In this document: positions 7,714 to 16,651 of the stretch, in pieces
How the letters are laid out: each line of letters starts with the position of its first letter
Position numbering within the stretch: the first letter of the stretch is position 1
Assembly: GCA_021372555.1 (NCBI GenBank)
Contig: JAJFUI010000288.1
Coordinates: forward strand, 1-34,796
DNA from: Planctomycetaceae bacterium
Lineage (GTDB): Bacteria > Planctomycetota > Planctomycetia > Pirellulales > Thermoguttaceae
Direction of reading: 5' to 3'
DNA: 34,796 nt
Translations under genes and position numbers: made by a program
Notes under the pieces: model-generated
What the model saw: the letters and a program-made list of their open reading frames with translations, nothing else
Told to the model about the DNA's origin: nothing
Database searches by the model: none

Positions 7714-8013
7714 TCATCGCGGCTGCGAGGGCGTTCTCGGTTGTGCTGCCGACGGTGACTGCGTGCCGCGGAAGAAGCCGATGCCTTCCAACGCCTTGTA
7801 GACTTCTTCGAGAGTCTTTTCACCGAAGTTGGAGATGCTCAGCAGATCGTCGCGAGTGCAGTGCAGCAGGTCGTTGACCGTAAAAATCCCTCGGTCTTCG
7901 AGGCAGTTGGTCGTGCGGACGCTTAAACCGATCTCGGCGGTGCTCATGTCGAGCTTGTTGGCGAGATCCTTTTCCTTGGTGCCTTTGGTGGGGAGCGGTA
8001 TTCGGGTGCCCAT
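7714..8013 (-). CDS. Free-standing RNA polymerase alpha C-terminal-domain protein
   Basis: A 99-residue protein that is essentially one alpha-CTD. Residues 28-80 (EIGLSVRTTNCLEDRG...NFGEKTLEEVYKALEGIG) align with E. coli RpoA CTD (LTVRSANCLK...NLGKKSLTEIKDVL). Key DNA-contact positions are kept: Arg33 (E. coli Arg265), Asn36 (Asn268), Gly64 (Gly296) and Lys66 (Lys298). No assembly N-domain is present. The start is ATG 8013, with a strong GGGAGGG ribosome-binding site; the same frame stays open upstream to 8421, but that part is the 3' end of smc in another frame plus its spacer. It could bind AT-rich UP elements or compete with or replace RpoA contacts with activators (inference). The tail (85-99) is Pro/Gln-rich. 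Confidence 0.88.
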   Translation of the reverse strand: MGTRIPLPTKGTKEKDLANKLDMSTAEIGLSVRTTNCLEDRGIFTVNDLLHCTRDDLLSISNFGEKTLEEVYKALEGIGFFRGTQSPSAAQPRTPSQPR

Positions 8014-8082
8014 GGGTTCCCTCCCAAGTCGGGGTCCTGATTGAACGGATTTAACGGCGAGACCACCCCGCCAGCGACCGGT

Positions 8083-8088
8083 AGTATA
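8083..8088 (-). promoter_or_regulatory. Candidate extended -10 (TGC-TATACT) for the alpha-CTD gene
   Basis: On the minus strand TATACT is preceded by TGC, an extended -10 pattern that can work without a -35 box. The start would fall near 8076, leaving about 63 bases of leader with the GGGAGGG site. Confidence 0.35.
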
Positions 8089-8125
8089 GCAATTCCCGCG
8101 ATCTTGAGGTAGTGGCCAGGGATCG

Positions 8126-8151
8126 GGTTGCCAGCGGGCGGGATGGCAACC
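8126..8151. repeat. Perfect 8-bp inverted repeat, GGTTGCCA / TGGCAACC
   Basis: The arms at 8126-8133 and 8144-8151 flank a 10-base loop in the smc/alpha-CTD gap. It could form a hairpin in the smc transcript, but no T tract follows. The arms share the GGTTGCC core seen in other repeats of this window. Confidence 0.55.
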
Positions 8152-8221
8152 AGTGGCGGCGATTGATGGCAGCTGGTGGTGTTCGCCGCGTTCGGCCGCC
8201 CCCCCGATTGCGGGCAGGACT

Positions 8222-8279
8222 GGTTGCCGACCCAAACTGACCAAGGGGCAGGGCCCGTGCGTTTCAGGCACCGGCAACC
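8222..8279. repeat. Second perfect 8-bp inverted repeat, GGTTGCCG / CGGCAACC
   Basis: The arms at 8222-8229 and 8272-8279 are separated by 42 bases. The right arm ends exactly at the base before the smc stop codon region (8280-8282). The GGTTGCC core is the same as in the 8126-8151 repeat. Confidence 0.5.
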
Positions 8280-11200
8280 CTACGCCGCTTTGGATTCCGG
8301 GCCGTCGACGGGGCGGCTGGTGATGATCTCGCCGTCGTCGCTGATGTCCTCGAAGCGAACGGAGACCTGCTTCGTGACCCCGGACTCCTGCATCGTCACG
8401 CCGTAGATGGTGTTGGCGCACGACATCGTCCGCTTCGAGTGCGTGACGATGATGAACTGCGTCCAGGCGGTGAAGTCTTTTAAGACCTGCGTGAAACGGT
8501 CGATGTTGGCTTCGTCGAGGGCTGCGTCGACCTCATCCAGCACACAGAAGGGGCTCGGCCGGCTGCGGAAGATGGCCAGCAACAGCGCCACGCAAGTCAT
8601 CGTCTTCTCGCCGCCGCTTAGAAGCGAGATGCTCCGCGGTTCCTTGCCGGGCGGGCGGGCGACGATCTCCACGCCGCTGTCGAGGATGTCGACGTTTTCT
8701 TCCAAGACGATGTCGGCCTGCCCGCCGCCAAACAGATCGCGGAACAGGGTCTGGAAATGCCCGCGGACGGTCTCCAGCGTCTCTGTAAACAGCCGGCGGC
8801 TGTCGGAATTGATCCGCTCGATGATCTTTTCGAGCGAACCCTTCGCAGACGAAAGATCGGCGTACTGATCGGCCAGCGTTTTGTGCCGGGTTTCCAGTTC
8901 GTCGAGCTCATCGAGAGCTTCCAGATTAACATTGCCGAGGTTGTTGATCTTTTGCCGCAGTTCCTCGATTTCCTTTTGCACGGCCGTCCGTTCGAGCTGC
9001 TCCTGGTCGCTGGACGCCTGCTCCAGGGCAGCCAACTCGATGCCGTAGTCCTCGCGCAGCCGGTCGGCTAGTGACGTTCGCTCGTGACGGGCTTCCGTAG
9101 CGGCAATCTCTGCCGAGTGAATCTTCTCTTCAAGCTTGCGGACGCGGGCACGGAGCTTTTGGGCCTCAGCGGCCAAGGCAGCGCGGTTCTGCTGAAGCTC
9201 GGCGCGCTGTCCCGCTAGACGGACGCTGTCGCTAGCGAACGTTTCCTTGCGCAGATACAGGTCGGCGATTTCAGTCTCGGCGGCGAGAATGGCGCGGCAG
9301 GAAGCCTCTGCCCGGGTTGCACCTTGCGCCAAGTGCTCACGGGCTTCCTCAATTGCCCGCTCGCGTTCTTGCTGGCCGTCCTGAAATTGGCGCATGTGCG
9401 CGCGGAGGTTGCGAAGGCGCTCTTCGCTTTGGGCCAGCTCGATCTTGATCGCTGCGGTTCGGTGGTCGGCCTCGAGACGCCGCGATTGCAACTCGGCGAG
9501 CTGCTGGTCGAGCTGTTGGATGCCGGCTTCCATGCCGACCACGGCCGCGTCCGCGGCTTCTCGCTCCTGCCGAGTATGAGCCAGACGATGCTCGGTGGCG
9601 TCGAGTCTTGCTTGCGCGGCTTGCAGCTCGCGAACGAGCGACGCTCGCTGCTGATCGAGTTGGCTGCGCCGCTGCTCCGCGGCGGAAACGGACTGTCGGT
9701 TCTCGGCAGTGGCGGTAAGCGTATTCTGATGCTCTGCCAATCGCGAGTCGGTCAGTTGCTGGTCGGCGGCTATCTGCGTGGCCAGGGCCGTGGTTGCGGT
9801 CTCGGCTGCTTGGATAGCGGCGTCAAGATCGTCGAGCTGGACACGCAGCGCTCGCAACTGGCTCCGCCGCGAAATTAGGCCAGTCGCGACGTTCCGCGGC
9901 CCGACAACGAGCGTGCCGGAAGGCTCCAGGAGCTCGCCGGCCAAGGTGACGTAGGCCAAACCGGCGCCGACGGTGTGGGACAGCGCCAGAGCATGATCGA
10001 GCTTTTCGACAAACCACGTTCGGCCCAACAAACGGCTGGCCATCGCGGCAAATCGCGGCTCGCTTTGAACGAAGCGATCTGCGCGGCCAATGACTCCGGG
10101 CCGGCCTTCAAGATCGGGAACCGCCCCATCGCCCAACGGCAAAGCGGAACAGTTGTCCAGCCAGACGAAGCCAACCCGTCCGCCGAGGCGGCTCGACTCG
10201 GATGATAGACGATCTAGCAGCTCTCGGCTTCGGGTTGCGACGACATGCTGCGATGCGTTGCCCAGCGCGATTTCGACCAACGGCGCGACCTCGACGCTGA
10301 CTTGCAGGGCGTCGGCGACCAGGCCACAGACCGTGTGGAAAACGGACTGGGCTGGATCAGCGGCGCGGCGCAGCACTTCCTTCACGCCATCGCTGACGCC
10401 GTCGTTGCGTCGGACAAGGTCGTCTAGCACTTCGGCACGCTCGGCGGCGCCGGTGCGACGCTGACGCAGTTCGGCCAATTCATTTTGGCGGGCGGCGTAT
10501 TCGTGCTGGCGTCGCGTGAGCTGTTCCTTGGCCGTTTCGAGCCAGTGGGCTTGTGCCTGCACCCGATCCGTCAACTCGCTGCGACGACTGCGTAGTTCCT
10601 CCAATTCGCGTTGCACCGCGTCAAGCGATTGGTCTAGTTCCGCCATGCGCTCGGCGTCACGCTGGGCGGCGGCGCTGGCGGCGGCGGTGGTGCTTTCGAG
10701 CACACCGACCTCGTTGGCTAGCGCGCCGGCGCGACGCATCTGCTGCACGTAGGCCGCTCGGCGCTGCTCGGTCTCGTCGTGGAGCCGATCGACGAACGCA
10801 ATGATCTCGGCCAGTTCATGTTCGGCGTCGGCCAGTCGCTGGCTGACGTCGCGGTGGTTCTCATCGGCCGCCTCGACCGCCTGGACCGTTTCACGCAACT
10901 GCTGTTGAAGGTCGCCGGCCTTGGCGCTCATCGTGGTCAGTTGGCGCCGGTAGCGAGCGAGTTCCTCGTCGAGCTCGACACCGCGGTTACGCTCGTGCTC
11001 AACAGCCGATTCGGCCGCAGCGATGCGCTCGCGGTTGGTGGCCATCTGAGCCTCCGCCTGACGCAGTTCCTCGCTCAGGGCGGCGGCCCGGGAGTCGGTT
11101 TCGAGAAGTTCAGCCTCGGTCTTTTCAGCCTCGGCCACGCCGGCATCGCACTGCTCGGTGAACGCCTGCAACTCGGTCTCGATGCCGGTAAGCTTCTCGG

Positions 11201-11909
11201 TGAGGTGTCTCCAGTCGACCTGGGCCACCTGCGTTCGCAATTCCTGAAGGCGATCGGTGTGTTCTTTGTAGCGGCGGGCTTTGCTCGCCTGGGCGCGGAC
11301 GCTCCGCAGCCGGTTTTCGACCTCGTCGACGATGTCGGCCAAACGCAACAGGTTTTGATCGACCCGTTCGAGACGTCGGAGCGCCTCAATCTTCCGGACC
11401 TTGAAGCGGCTGATGCCGGCCGCTTCCTCGAAGATGATGCGGCGATCGCGGGGCGAGGATTGCAGGAGGCCGTCGACTTTGCCCTGCTCGATGACGCTGT
11501 AGGCTTGGGTGCCCATCCCCGTGCCGGAAAGCAAATCGCGGATGTCGCGGAGCCGGGCGGGATTGCGATTGATCAGGTACTCGCCTTCGCCGCCACGGTA
11601 GACGCGGCGGGTGATGTGGACCTCGGGGGCGTCGATCGTCAGCAGGTGCTTCGAGTTGTCGAGCGTCAGCGTGATCTCGGCGGTGTTCAACGCGCGGCGG
11701 GCGCCGGAGCCGTTGAAGATCACGTCGGCCATCTCGTGGCCGCGGAGACTCTTAACGCTCTGCTCGCCGAGCACCCATTTGATAGCGTCGACGATGTTCG
11801 ACTTGCCCGAACCGTTCGGCCCGACGACGACCGTGATGCCCGGCGGAAACTCGAACCGGGTATGGTCGGCGAAGCTCTTGAAACCGACGATGTCCAGGGC
11901 CTTAAACAT
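8280..11909 (-). CDS. smc: Chromosome segregation ATPase SMC
   Basis: A 1209-residue protein of full SMC length. Head N-half: [15 protein letters not shown], then Walker A GPNGSGKS (30-37). A long coiled coil (about 170-500 and 680-1010) surrounds a hinge near 520-660. Head C-half: ABC signature LLSGGEKTM (from 1096), Walker [11 protein letters not shown] (about 1120-1130) and the D-loop and THS switch after it. SMC dimers with ScpA/ScpB compact and segregate origin regions. The ATG at 11909 is chosen over the frame start at 11945 because homology begins at MFKALDI. No good ribosome-binding site is seen. scpA and scpB are not in the window. Several long plus-strand ORFs over this gene are shadows. 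Confidence 0.97.
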   Translation of the reverse strand: MFKALDIVGFKSFADHTRFEFPPGITVVVGPNGSGKSNIVDAIKWVLGEQSVKSLRGHEMADVIFNGSGARRALNTAEITLTLDNSKHLLTIDAPEVHITRRVYRGGEGEYLINRNPARLRDIRDLLSGTGMGTQAYSVIEQGKVDGLLQSSPRDRRIIFEEAAGISRFKVRKIEALRRLERVDQNLLRLADIVDEVENRLRSVRAQASKARRYKEHTDRLQELRTQVAQVDWRHLTEKLTGIETELQAFTEQCDAGVAEAEKTEAELLETDSRAAALSEELRQAEAQMATNRERIAAAESAVEHERNRGVELDEELARYRRQLTTMSAKAGDLQQQLRETVQAVEAADENHRDVSQRLADAEHELAEIIAFVDRLHDETEQRRAAYVQQMRRAGALANEVGVLESTTAAASAAAQRDAERMAELDQSLDAVQRELEELRSRRSELTDRVQAQAHWLETAKEQLTRRQHEYAARQNELAELRQRRTGAAERAEVLDDLVRRNDGVSDGVKEVLRRAADPAQSVFHTVCGLVADALQVSVEVAPLVEIALGNASQHVVATRSRELLDRLSSESSRLGGRVGFVWLDNCSALPLGDGAVPDLEGRPGVIGRADRFVQSEPRFAAMASRLLGRTWFVEKLDHALALSHTVGAGLAYVTLAGELLEPSGTLVVGPRNVATGLISRRSQLRALRVQLDDLDAAIQAAETATTALATQIAADQQLTDSRLAEHQNTLTATAENRQSVSAAEQRRSQLDQQRASLVRELQAAQARLDATEHRLAHTRQEREAADAAVVGMEAGIQQLDQQLAELQSRRLEADHRTAAIKIELAQSEERLRNLRAHMRQFQDGQQERERAIEEAREHLAQGATRAEASCRAILAAETEIADLYLRKETFASDSVRLAGQRAELQQNRAALAAEAQKLRARVRKLEEKIHSAEIAATEARHERTSLADRLREDYGIELAALEQASSDQEQLERTAVQKEIEELRQKINNLGNVNLEALDELDELETRHKTLADQYADLSSAKGSLEKIIERINSDSRRLFTETLETVRGHFQTLFRDLFGGGQADIVLEENVDILDSGVEIVARPPGKEPRSISLLSGGEKTMTCVALLLAIFRSRPSPFCVLDEVDAALDEANIDRFTQVLKDFTAWTQFIIVTHSKRTMSCANTIYGVTMQESGVTKQVSVRFEDISDDGEIITSRPVDGPESKAA

Positions 11910-11997
11910 AGGCGTCACCGAGGCAATCTCATCGCGAGGCGGCAAATCGCAAATGCTTCGAAAACTCGCCGCCTGCTAGCGTCTTGCCTGTTGAGCG

Positions 11998-13887
11998 TTA
12001 CCGTCCGAACATTTTGGAAAAGAAGCCCTTCTTCGGTTTTTCTTCTTCGTCGTCCGTGTTGTCGTCCGCCTTCTCGCTCGCGCCGTGATTCGCCCCAGGT
12101 TTATCGAACAATTCGGGCGATGGACTGGCCGGCGTGGCGGTCTTCTTAGGCGAATTGTCGGCCGACCGACGCCCCGCTGCTTCCGACGTGTCGGAATCAT
12201 CGGCGGCCATGCGGTCATAGGATCGCCCAGCTTCGGGCAGGGCGTCCACCTCGAGCCGCGACGCCACCGCGCCAAGCTTCATCGCTTCTTCGAGGGCTTG
12301 GACCACATCGGGGTACGTTCCGCCGAGTTCGACAATCGCGCGAATCACGTCGTCAAGGCGAGTGGAAACCGTCCGTTTTTGATCGCCGTCCGCGACGGAG
12401 TACTTGCTCACGCAGATATCACCTTCCGGCGAGCTCTTGAGCATGATCTCGTTGCCGGCGTTGATGAGCACGGGCACTAGCAGCCGCTGATCGGCGCCAA
12501 ACAGAACGATCTCGGCCAGCCGATTGCGAGTCAGGTGGATCATTGGCGGGCCGGCCACGTCCAGCACGTGATAGTGGAACTGGTCGCCGAGGATCTCGCC
12601 CTTGACCAAGGGGTCTTTGTCGTTCATCGCCCAGAGAGCGCGGAACGCACCGTAGCGGGTCTCGGCGCTCGGCATCGAAAGCAGATCGCGGAGTTGGCTA
12701 TAGGCGGCAAAATCCTGCATGGCGCTCAAGGCCGTCAACGCAAAGACGCGGAAGGCGGGCTGCTCGCGGGCGATTTCGCCGAGCGGCTCCGCAGCCTCGC
12801 GACGATCGAGATAAGCGAGGGCCTCGGCGGCATAGAATCGCACTTCCGGGTCTTTCGATGCGACGCCCTTCAACAAGGTGTCCATGCCCTCGGTGCCAAG
12901 GGCTTCGAGTTGCACCGCGGCCTCGGCCGAATCGTTAGGATCGAGCAACCGCCGTTCAAGCGAGGCAATCCGGCCGGTGCGCTCCGTGGCCGACTCGGAC
13001 AGCGGAATCGACCGAACGACCTGCATGTAGCGGGCGATGTTGTCTTTGTAACGTGGATGAAGCTGCAACTCGACGAGCTGGTCATCCACAGCCTTGGCCA
13101 TGCCGATTTTCACACCGTTCTTCATGGTGTGGAACCGTTTGTTCACGGCGTTGGCCACCTTCGAGTTGTACATGGCGTGCTGGAGCCGCGACTTCACGGC
13201 GGCGGGATCCGGCTTCGAATCGTCGAGGGCGTTACGGTGCCCCTTGGTGAGCACGAGGCCCAGGGGCCGGTTCTTTAGACAGACACCACCGCCAGGAATG
13301 CGGCCACGGCAGAGCGCGAGGCGGTCCGTCTTGTCGGCCGTTGGATCGACCAATACGGGACCCTTGGCCAGCGCTAGGAGATTGCCGCCGAGCACACGGC
13401 TTTGGTGCGATTCATTTTCCACGACCCGCATTTCTTTCAGGCGAGTCTCGAGCAGGAATCCGCCACGCAGGCTCTTGGTGTCACTCTGCGAGGGAACGCG
13501 AAGCTCGATGTCGAAGCGGTCGCCTTTTTGGATGCCCGGCCGCAGGTAGCCCTGCATCATGACGAGCGAGACGTCGCCCGAGGCTAAAACGGTGTCGGGG
13601 TTGGCAATGCCGCGGATCTGCATTTCTTCGACCAACGCAGCCCTTTGCGGCGAGGGGCTTGGGTCAGAGCCCGTGCCGCGAAGGCCGGTGATCAGCCCAA
13701 TGGCCTCGACGCGAACCGGCCAGACGCCGGTTGGCACCGCAATGTCGCCAATGAGCCGCGTTTGGGGCTCGTCGGAGTTCGATTCGTCCGGGCTTTGGGA
13801 CCGCATCGTCCCGTTAAACCACGAACATCCGCCCATGCTCAGTGCGGCGGAACCGCAGGCCAACAGGAGAAAATGCCGACGTTTCAT
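11998..13887 (-). CDS. Lipoprotein with FlgI-like (P-ring) region and HEAT-like repeats
   Basis: A 629-residue predicted lipoprotein: MKRRHFLLLACGSAAL, then lipobox SMGG-Cys21. Residues about 44-310 resemble the flagellar P-ring protein FlgI (RLIGDIA...VRVEAIGLITGLRGTGSDPSPS, VMMQGYLRPGIQKGDRFDIELRVPS, GGNLLALAKGPVLV). Residues about 330-480 contain HEAT-like helical repeats (RIASLERRLLD, EAAVQLEALGTEG, EVRFYAAEALAYLDRREAAEPL, FRVFALTALSAM). The tail is acidic and Lys-rich. The ATG at 13887 directly precedes the signal sequence; the 28 extra residues upstream would block it. No flagellar gene is nearby, so a ring-type envelope protein recruited for another role is possible (inference). The gene is followed 88 bases later by smc. 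Confidence 0.75.
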   Translation of the reverse strand: MKRRHFLLLACGSAALSMGGCSWFNGTMRSQSPDESNSDEPQTRLIGDIAVPTGVWPVRVEAIGLITGLRGTGSDPSPSPQRAALVEEMQIRGIANPDTVLASGDVSLVMMQGYLRPGIQKGDRFDIELRVPSQSDTKSLRGGFLLETRLKEMRVVENESHQSRVLGGNLLALAKGPVLVDPTADKTDRLALCRGRIPGGGVCLKNRPLGLVLTKGHRNALDDSKPDPAAVKSRLQHAMYNSKVANAVNKRFHTMKNGVKIGMAKAVDDQLVELQLHPRYKDNIARYMQVVRSIPLSESATERTGRIASLERRLLDPNDSAEAAVQLEALGTEGMDTLLKGVASKDPEVRFYAAEALAYLDRREAAEPLGEIAREQPAFRVFALTALSAMQDFAAYSQLRDLLSMPSAETRYGAFRALWAMNDKDPLVKGEILGDQFHYHVLDVAGPPMIHLTRNRLAEIVLFGADQRLLVPVLINAGNEIMLKSSPEGDICVSKYSVADGDQKRTVSTRLDDVIRAIVELGGTYPDVVQALEEAMKLGAVASRLEVDALPEAGRSYDRMAADDSDTSEAAGRRSADNSPKKTATPASPSPELFDKPGANHGASEKADDNTDDEEEKPKKGFFSKMFGR

Positions 13888-14082
13888 GCTTCCCTGCACT
13901 CCATCTCGGACGAGAACGCGAATCGGAGAAAAGACCGGGCGGCAGGCGCGCAGCCGACGGCCCGGGATCACCGCGGTCGCGAAGAATAGCGAGTCAGGCG
14001 GCGGGAATCAAGCCGAGGATTGAGGTCAGCGCGAAAAGATGGCGAGAATGCGAAAGCCAGGATGACCGGTTCCTCCGCTCGC

Positions 14083-14331
14083 TCACGGAGGATCGTAGCC
14101 GCCGCGGTTCCACGGATTGCAGCGGAAGATCCGCCAAATACCGCGGAGCGAACCCAGAAGGACTCCGTACTTTCGTACCGAGCCAATAAAATACTCGCTG
14201 CAACTCGGCTCAAACCGGCACCGCTGGCCCAGCATCGGGCTTAGCGTCCACTGATAGACCCGCACAAGGCCGATGAGCAGCAGGCCGGGGAAGCGAAAGA
14301 GCAAATGCGGGACTTTGCGATACCAGGGCAT
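14083..14331 (-). CDS. yidD: Membrane protein insertion efficiency factor YidD
   Basis: An 82-residue protein with the family core YQWTLSPMLGQRCRFEPSCSEY (about 27-48, paired Cys) and the C-terminal CNPWNRGGYDPP. YidD is a small membrane-associated protein that aids insertion by the YidC route. The ATG at 14331 is preferred over a TTG at 14343. It lies 30 bases after rnpA, the usual rnpA-yidD order. yidC is not in the window; a hydrophobic N-terminal stretch (LLFRFPGLLLIGLVRVY) is present. Confidence 0.93.
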   Translation of the reverse strand: MPWYRKVPHLLFRFPGLLLIGLVRVYQWTLSPMLGQRCRFEPSCSEYFIGSVRKYGVLLGSLRGIWRIFRCNPWNRGGYDPP

Positions 14332-14361
14332 TGCGCTGAGCAACGGGTCGTTACGAGGGCG

Positions 14362-14706
14362 TCAGTTTCGGGCCACGCGTCCGGCCAGCCGGACTAGTGA
14401 TTCCTGCAGGGAGACCAGCGGCGGTGGGACGGAGACACGGGGAACCACGATCAGATCCACGCCTGGCGGCAACTGCTCGCGGCTTAGCCGGAAGGCCTCC
14501 CGCAAAAGACGCTTCCAGCGGTTGCGGACCACCGCGCCGCCAAGCTTCCGCGATGCGGAGAGACCCAGCCGCGGGTACGGCAGTCCGTTGGGATGGCCAA
14601 AGACCAAAATGGACGGACACGCCGCGCTTCGGCGACGGCGGTATGCCCGCTGGAAGTCGCCGGTGTTGCGGATTCGGTACTGGGGTAGGAAACGCTGGTC
14701 GGGCAT
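14362..14706 (-). CDS. rnpA: Ribonuclease P protein component
   Basis: A 114-residue basic protein. It contains RIRNTGDFQRAYRRRRSA, PRLGLSASRKLGGAVVRNRWKRLLREAFR (about 52-80, split here by the RNRxKRxxRExFR signature) and LPPGVDLIVVPR. RnpA binds the RNase P RNA and pre-tRNA leader during 5'-end maturation. The ATG at 14706 fits the family start; the upstream frame to 14763 adds an unrelated 19 residues. rpmH, which precedes rnpA in most bacteria, is absent: upstream lies the dnaJ-type gene, with 50 bases between. Confidence 0.93.
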   Translation of the reverse strand: MPDQRFLPQYRIRNTGDFQRAYRRRRSAACPSILVFGHPNGLPYPRLGLSASRKLGGAVVRNRWKRLLREAFRLSREQLPPGVDLIVVPRVSVPPPLVSLQESLVRLAGRVARN

Positions 14707-14756
14707 TACGTTCACATCCCGCCGTAAAGCCACGATTGTTAGTCGCGGCCTTATCG

Positions 14757-15761
14757 TTACCACCGCAGGTCGCCGCGGGGGTTCTCGGCATAACGCTGAT
14801 CGATGTCGCGGATTGTCTGTCGATCCGCTTCGCTAAGCTGCTTAGGCAAGACGATTTGGATCTCGGCCATCAGGTCGCCGGCGCTGCCGTTCTTCGGCGC
14901 GACGCCATGTCCCTTGATGCGCAGCTTCGTCCCGCTGGAGGAGCCCGGCGGAACACGGACGGCAACGGTGCCGCGCGGCGTCGGCACATCCACCTTAGCG
15001 CCGGCCGCAGCCTCGCCAAGTGTTACGGGCACGCGGACGTAAAGCTGATTGCCGCGACGGTGGAAAAATGGATGTGGCGCGACGCGGATGGTTAGGATAA
15101 TATCTCCCGGCGTTCCGCGACGGGCGGGCTGGCCGTGACCACGGATGCGGATCTTCTTGCCGTCCTCGATGCCCGGCGGAATCTTGACGGCCAGCGTTTC
15201 GGTTTTGCCCTGGGGGCGCTGCACAGCGATTTGGACTTCGCCGCCCGTGATGGAGGTGGTGAACGGGATTTGCAGTTCCTGGGTGACGTCTGCGCCGTGG
15301 TTCGGGGCCTGCTGAGCGCCCGATGGTCTATTGCGGTACTTCCCCGCGGCGCGGCGGAACTGGCCGAAGAGATCGCCGAGCCCGCCGGGCATCTCTTGGC
15401 CATAGCGCTCGCCAAGGAACTGACTCAGGTCGATGTCTTCGACGCCGAAACCCCCAGGACCAGCTCCACCGCTCGGTGCGCCGCCGGGCGCCCACGACCA
15501 AGTGTAGCCGCCTTGGGGCTGAGGACCGCCGGGGCCGGCCGTCTCGAAGGAACTGCCGTAGCGGTCGTACATCTCCCGCTTCTCGGGATTATTCAAGACG
15601 TCGAACGCGGCCTGAACCTTCTGGAATTTCTTCTTGGCCGTCTTGTCGCCCGGGTTCATGTCCGGGTGGTGTTTCCGCGCGAGTTCCCGATAGGCCTTTT
15701 GAATTTCGGCCGGAGATGCGTTTTTTGGCACACCCAGAATGCCGTAATAGTCTTCCGCCAT
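14757..15761 (-). CDS. DnaJ-class co-chaperone, CbpA/type II
   Basis: A 334-residue J-domain protein. The J domain (4-70) has the HPD motif at 32-34. A Gly/Pro/Phe-rich linker (about 75-150) follows. Two C-terminal beta-barrel domains (about 165-320) contain GEVQIAVQRPQGKTETLAVKIPPGIEDGKKIRIRG-like strands (residues split over the segment 185-220). There is no CxxCxGxG zinc finger, so it is the CbpA type rather than DnaJ. It stimulates DnaK ATPase and hands over unfolded clients. The ATG at 15761 matches MAEDYYGILGV; an upstream start at 15797 would add 12 residues. A TACAAT -10 box ends 6 bases before this ATG. Confidence 0.92.
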   Translation of the reverse strand: MAEDYYGILGVPKNASPAEIQKAYRELARKHHPDMNPGDKTAKKKFQKVQAAFDVLNNPEKREMYDRYGSSFETAGPGGPQPQGGYTWSWAPGGAPSGGAGPGGFGVEDIDLSQFLGERYGQEMPGGLGDLFGQFRRAAGKYRNRPSGAQQAPNHGADVTQELQIPFTTSITGGEVQIAVQRPQGKTETLAVKIPPGIEDGKKIRIRGHGQPARRGTPGDIILTIRVAPHPFFHRRGNQLYVRVPVTLGEAAAGAKVDVPTPRGTVAVRVPPGSSSGTKLRIKGHGVAPKNGSAGDLMAEIQIVLPKQLSEADRQTIRDIDQRYAENPRGDLRW

Positions 15762-15767
15762 GCCCCA

Positions 15768-15773
15768 ATTGTA
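15768..15773 (-). promoter_or_regulatory. Candidate -10 box (TACAAT) directly before cbpA, possible leaderless start
   Basis: On the minus strand TACAAT ends 6 bases before the ATG at 15761, so the expected start site is the A of the ATG. A weak TTGCTG lies 18 bases upstream. No Shine-Dalgarno sequence is present. Confidence 0.45.
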
Positions 15774-15823
15774 AGGACCAGATGGGGCGTTCAGCAAGAC
15801 GGCCCGACAGCGGGGCTTCAGAC

Positions 15824-15854
15824 AAAAAAGGCGGCCGACACCTTGTCGACCGCC
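15824..15854 (-). terminator. Rho-independent terminator after the HTH regulator
   Basis: On the minus strand a 10-bp stem (15845-15854 with 15830-15839, one G-T pair) encloses a 5-base loop and is followed by six T (15829-15824). It ends transcription from the HTH gene before cbpA, so cbpA needs its own promoter. Confidence 0.85.
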
Positions 15855-15901
15855 AAATAAGTCGGAAATTGCGTTGTGCTGCCGCCGTCCGACGACGGAC
15901 G

Positions 15902-16426
15902 CTACTGACGGTCGATAAACACGTCCTCGCCCAGCCGTCGTTGCGCGGCCACTCCCAGTTCATTCAAACGCCGCCGCCGGCCGACAGCGTGCCAGGGGCT
16001 GACGTTTTCCAACTCCGGCATGATCTCGATCAGTTGCGCGATCATCGTCTGGGCCATTCGCCGAATCGATTCTTGTTTGGCTTGCTCGCGAATTGCCAGC
16101 ACCGTTTTCATAAGCCGCACGAGTTGCGAGCGTTCGAGCACCGGCGAAGAAAGGCCGTCGCCAGCCTCGATGAGCAGCTCGGCGACAGGCACCTCCAACA
16201 CTCGCTGCCAGGCATACAGCACGCTCAACGGCAAATCGGTCGTCTCGCATTCCTGTTGTCGCACCTGGTCGATGTCTACGTTCATTCGCCGCGCCACGGT
16301 GCGGCGAGAAAGGCCTTGCAGCCGGCGCGTGGAGGCCAATCGCTGCATTGGTCGGCCGGTCGATGCCGGCAGGGGCACGTCATTGGGCGGTCCCAAGCCC
16401 GTCGACAAACAATTGCCAGTACTCAT
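15902..16426 (-). CDS. Helix-turn-helix regulator-like protein, target unknown
   Basis: A 174-residue protein. Residues about 28-60 (RLASTRRLQGLSRRTVARRMNVDIDQVRQQE) look like a Cro/XRE-type helix-turn-helix. Then comes a helical region (LSVLYAWQRVLEVPVAELLIEAG...LVRLMKTVLAIREQAKQESIRRMAQTMI, about 66-132) and a C-terminus (LNELGVAAQRRLGEDVFIDRQ) with no known domain. No ligand-binding fold is recognised. It is a single-gene unit closed by the terminator at 15824-15854. A GGGAGAGG site lies about 13 bases before the ATG, rather far away. The product is likely a DNA-binding protein; what it controls cannot be told. Confidence 0.7.
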   Translation of the reverse strand: MSTGNCLSTGLGPPNDVPLPASTGRPMQRLASTRRLQGLSRRTVARRMNVDIDQVRQQECETTDLPLSVLYAWQRVLEVPVAELLIEAGDGLSSPVLERSQLVRLMKTVLAIREQAKQESIRRMAQTMIAQLIEIMPELENVSPWHAVGRRRRLNELGVAAQRRLGEDVFIDRQ

Positions 16427-16513
16427 GATGGCACTGCCTCTCCCTGGTTCACGGTCCGAAGTGAACCGGCAAGAAATGGAAGAAACGAGAAGAATGAGTC
16501 ACACGCTCGGCGA

Positions 16514-16651
16514 TCAGACTCCCGCGACCGACCGGGAGCGGCCGGACGCCTTCTTTGAGCGACGTCGCTTGCCCGCCAAACGTCGCGCCGAGGACTGGCC
16601 CGGTGGCTTGTTGCCACGGGGTGGCGCGCTGCCGTATTTGCTGGCTCTCAC
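16514..16651 (-). CDS. Possible small, very basic ORF (45 aa)
   Basis: A GTG-started frame encoding a 45-residue protein, about one third Arg/Lys (RASKYGSAPPRGNKPPGQ...ARRLAGKRRRSKKASGRSRS). It fills part of an otherwise empty 434-base gap between the GT2-like and HTH genes. A strong AGGAG lies about 40 bases upstream, and next to it is an ATG whose own frame stops after 11 codons. The frame of the basic ORF is closed just after that ATG, so a small frame difference or unusual start would be needed to use the AGGAG. Composition suggests nucleic-acid binding if real. I match it to no family. Confidence 0.25.
   Translation of the reverse strand: MRASKYGSAPPRGNKPPGQSSARRLAGKRRRSKKASGRSRSVAGV

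Noticed and set aside
8014-8421. N-terminal extension of the alpha-CTD ORF
   Set aside because: It overlaps smc and lacks a start signal, whereas GGGAGGG precedes ATG 8013.
10779-12149. 456-residue plus-strand ORF opposite smc
   Set aside because: Antisense to conserved smc; composition follows the codon pattern of the real gene.
16423-16617. 64-residue minus-strand ORF beside the HTH regulator
   Set aside because: It overlaps the HTH start and has no coding-like features; the 16514-16651 frame is the better candidate.
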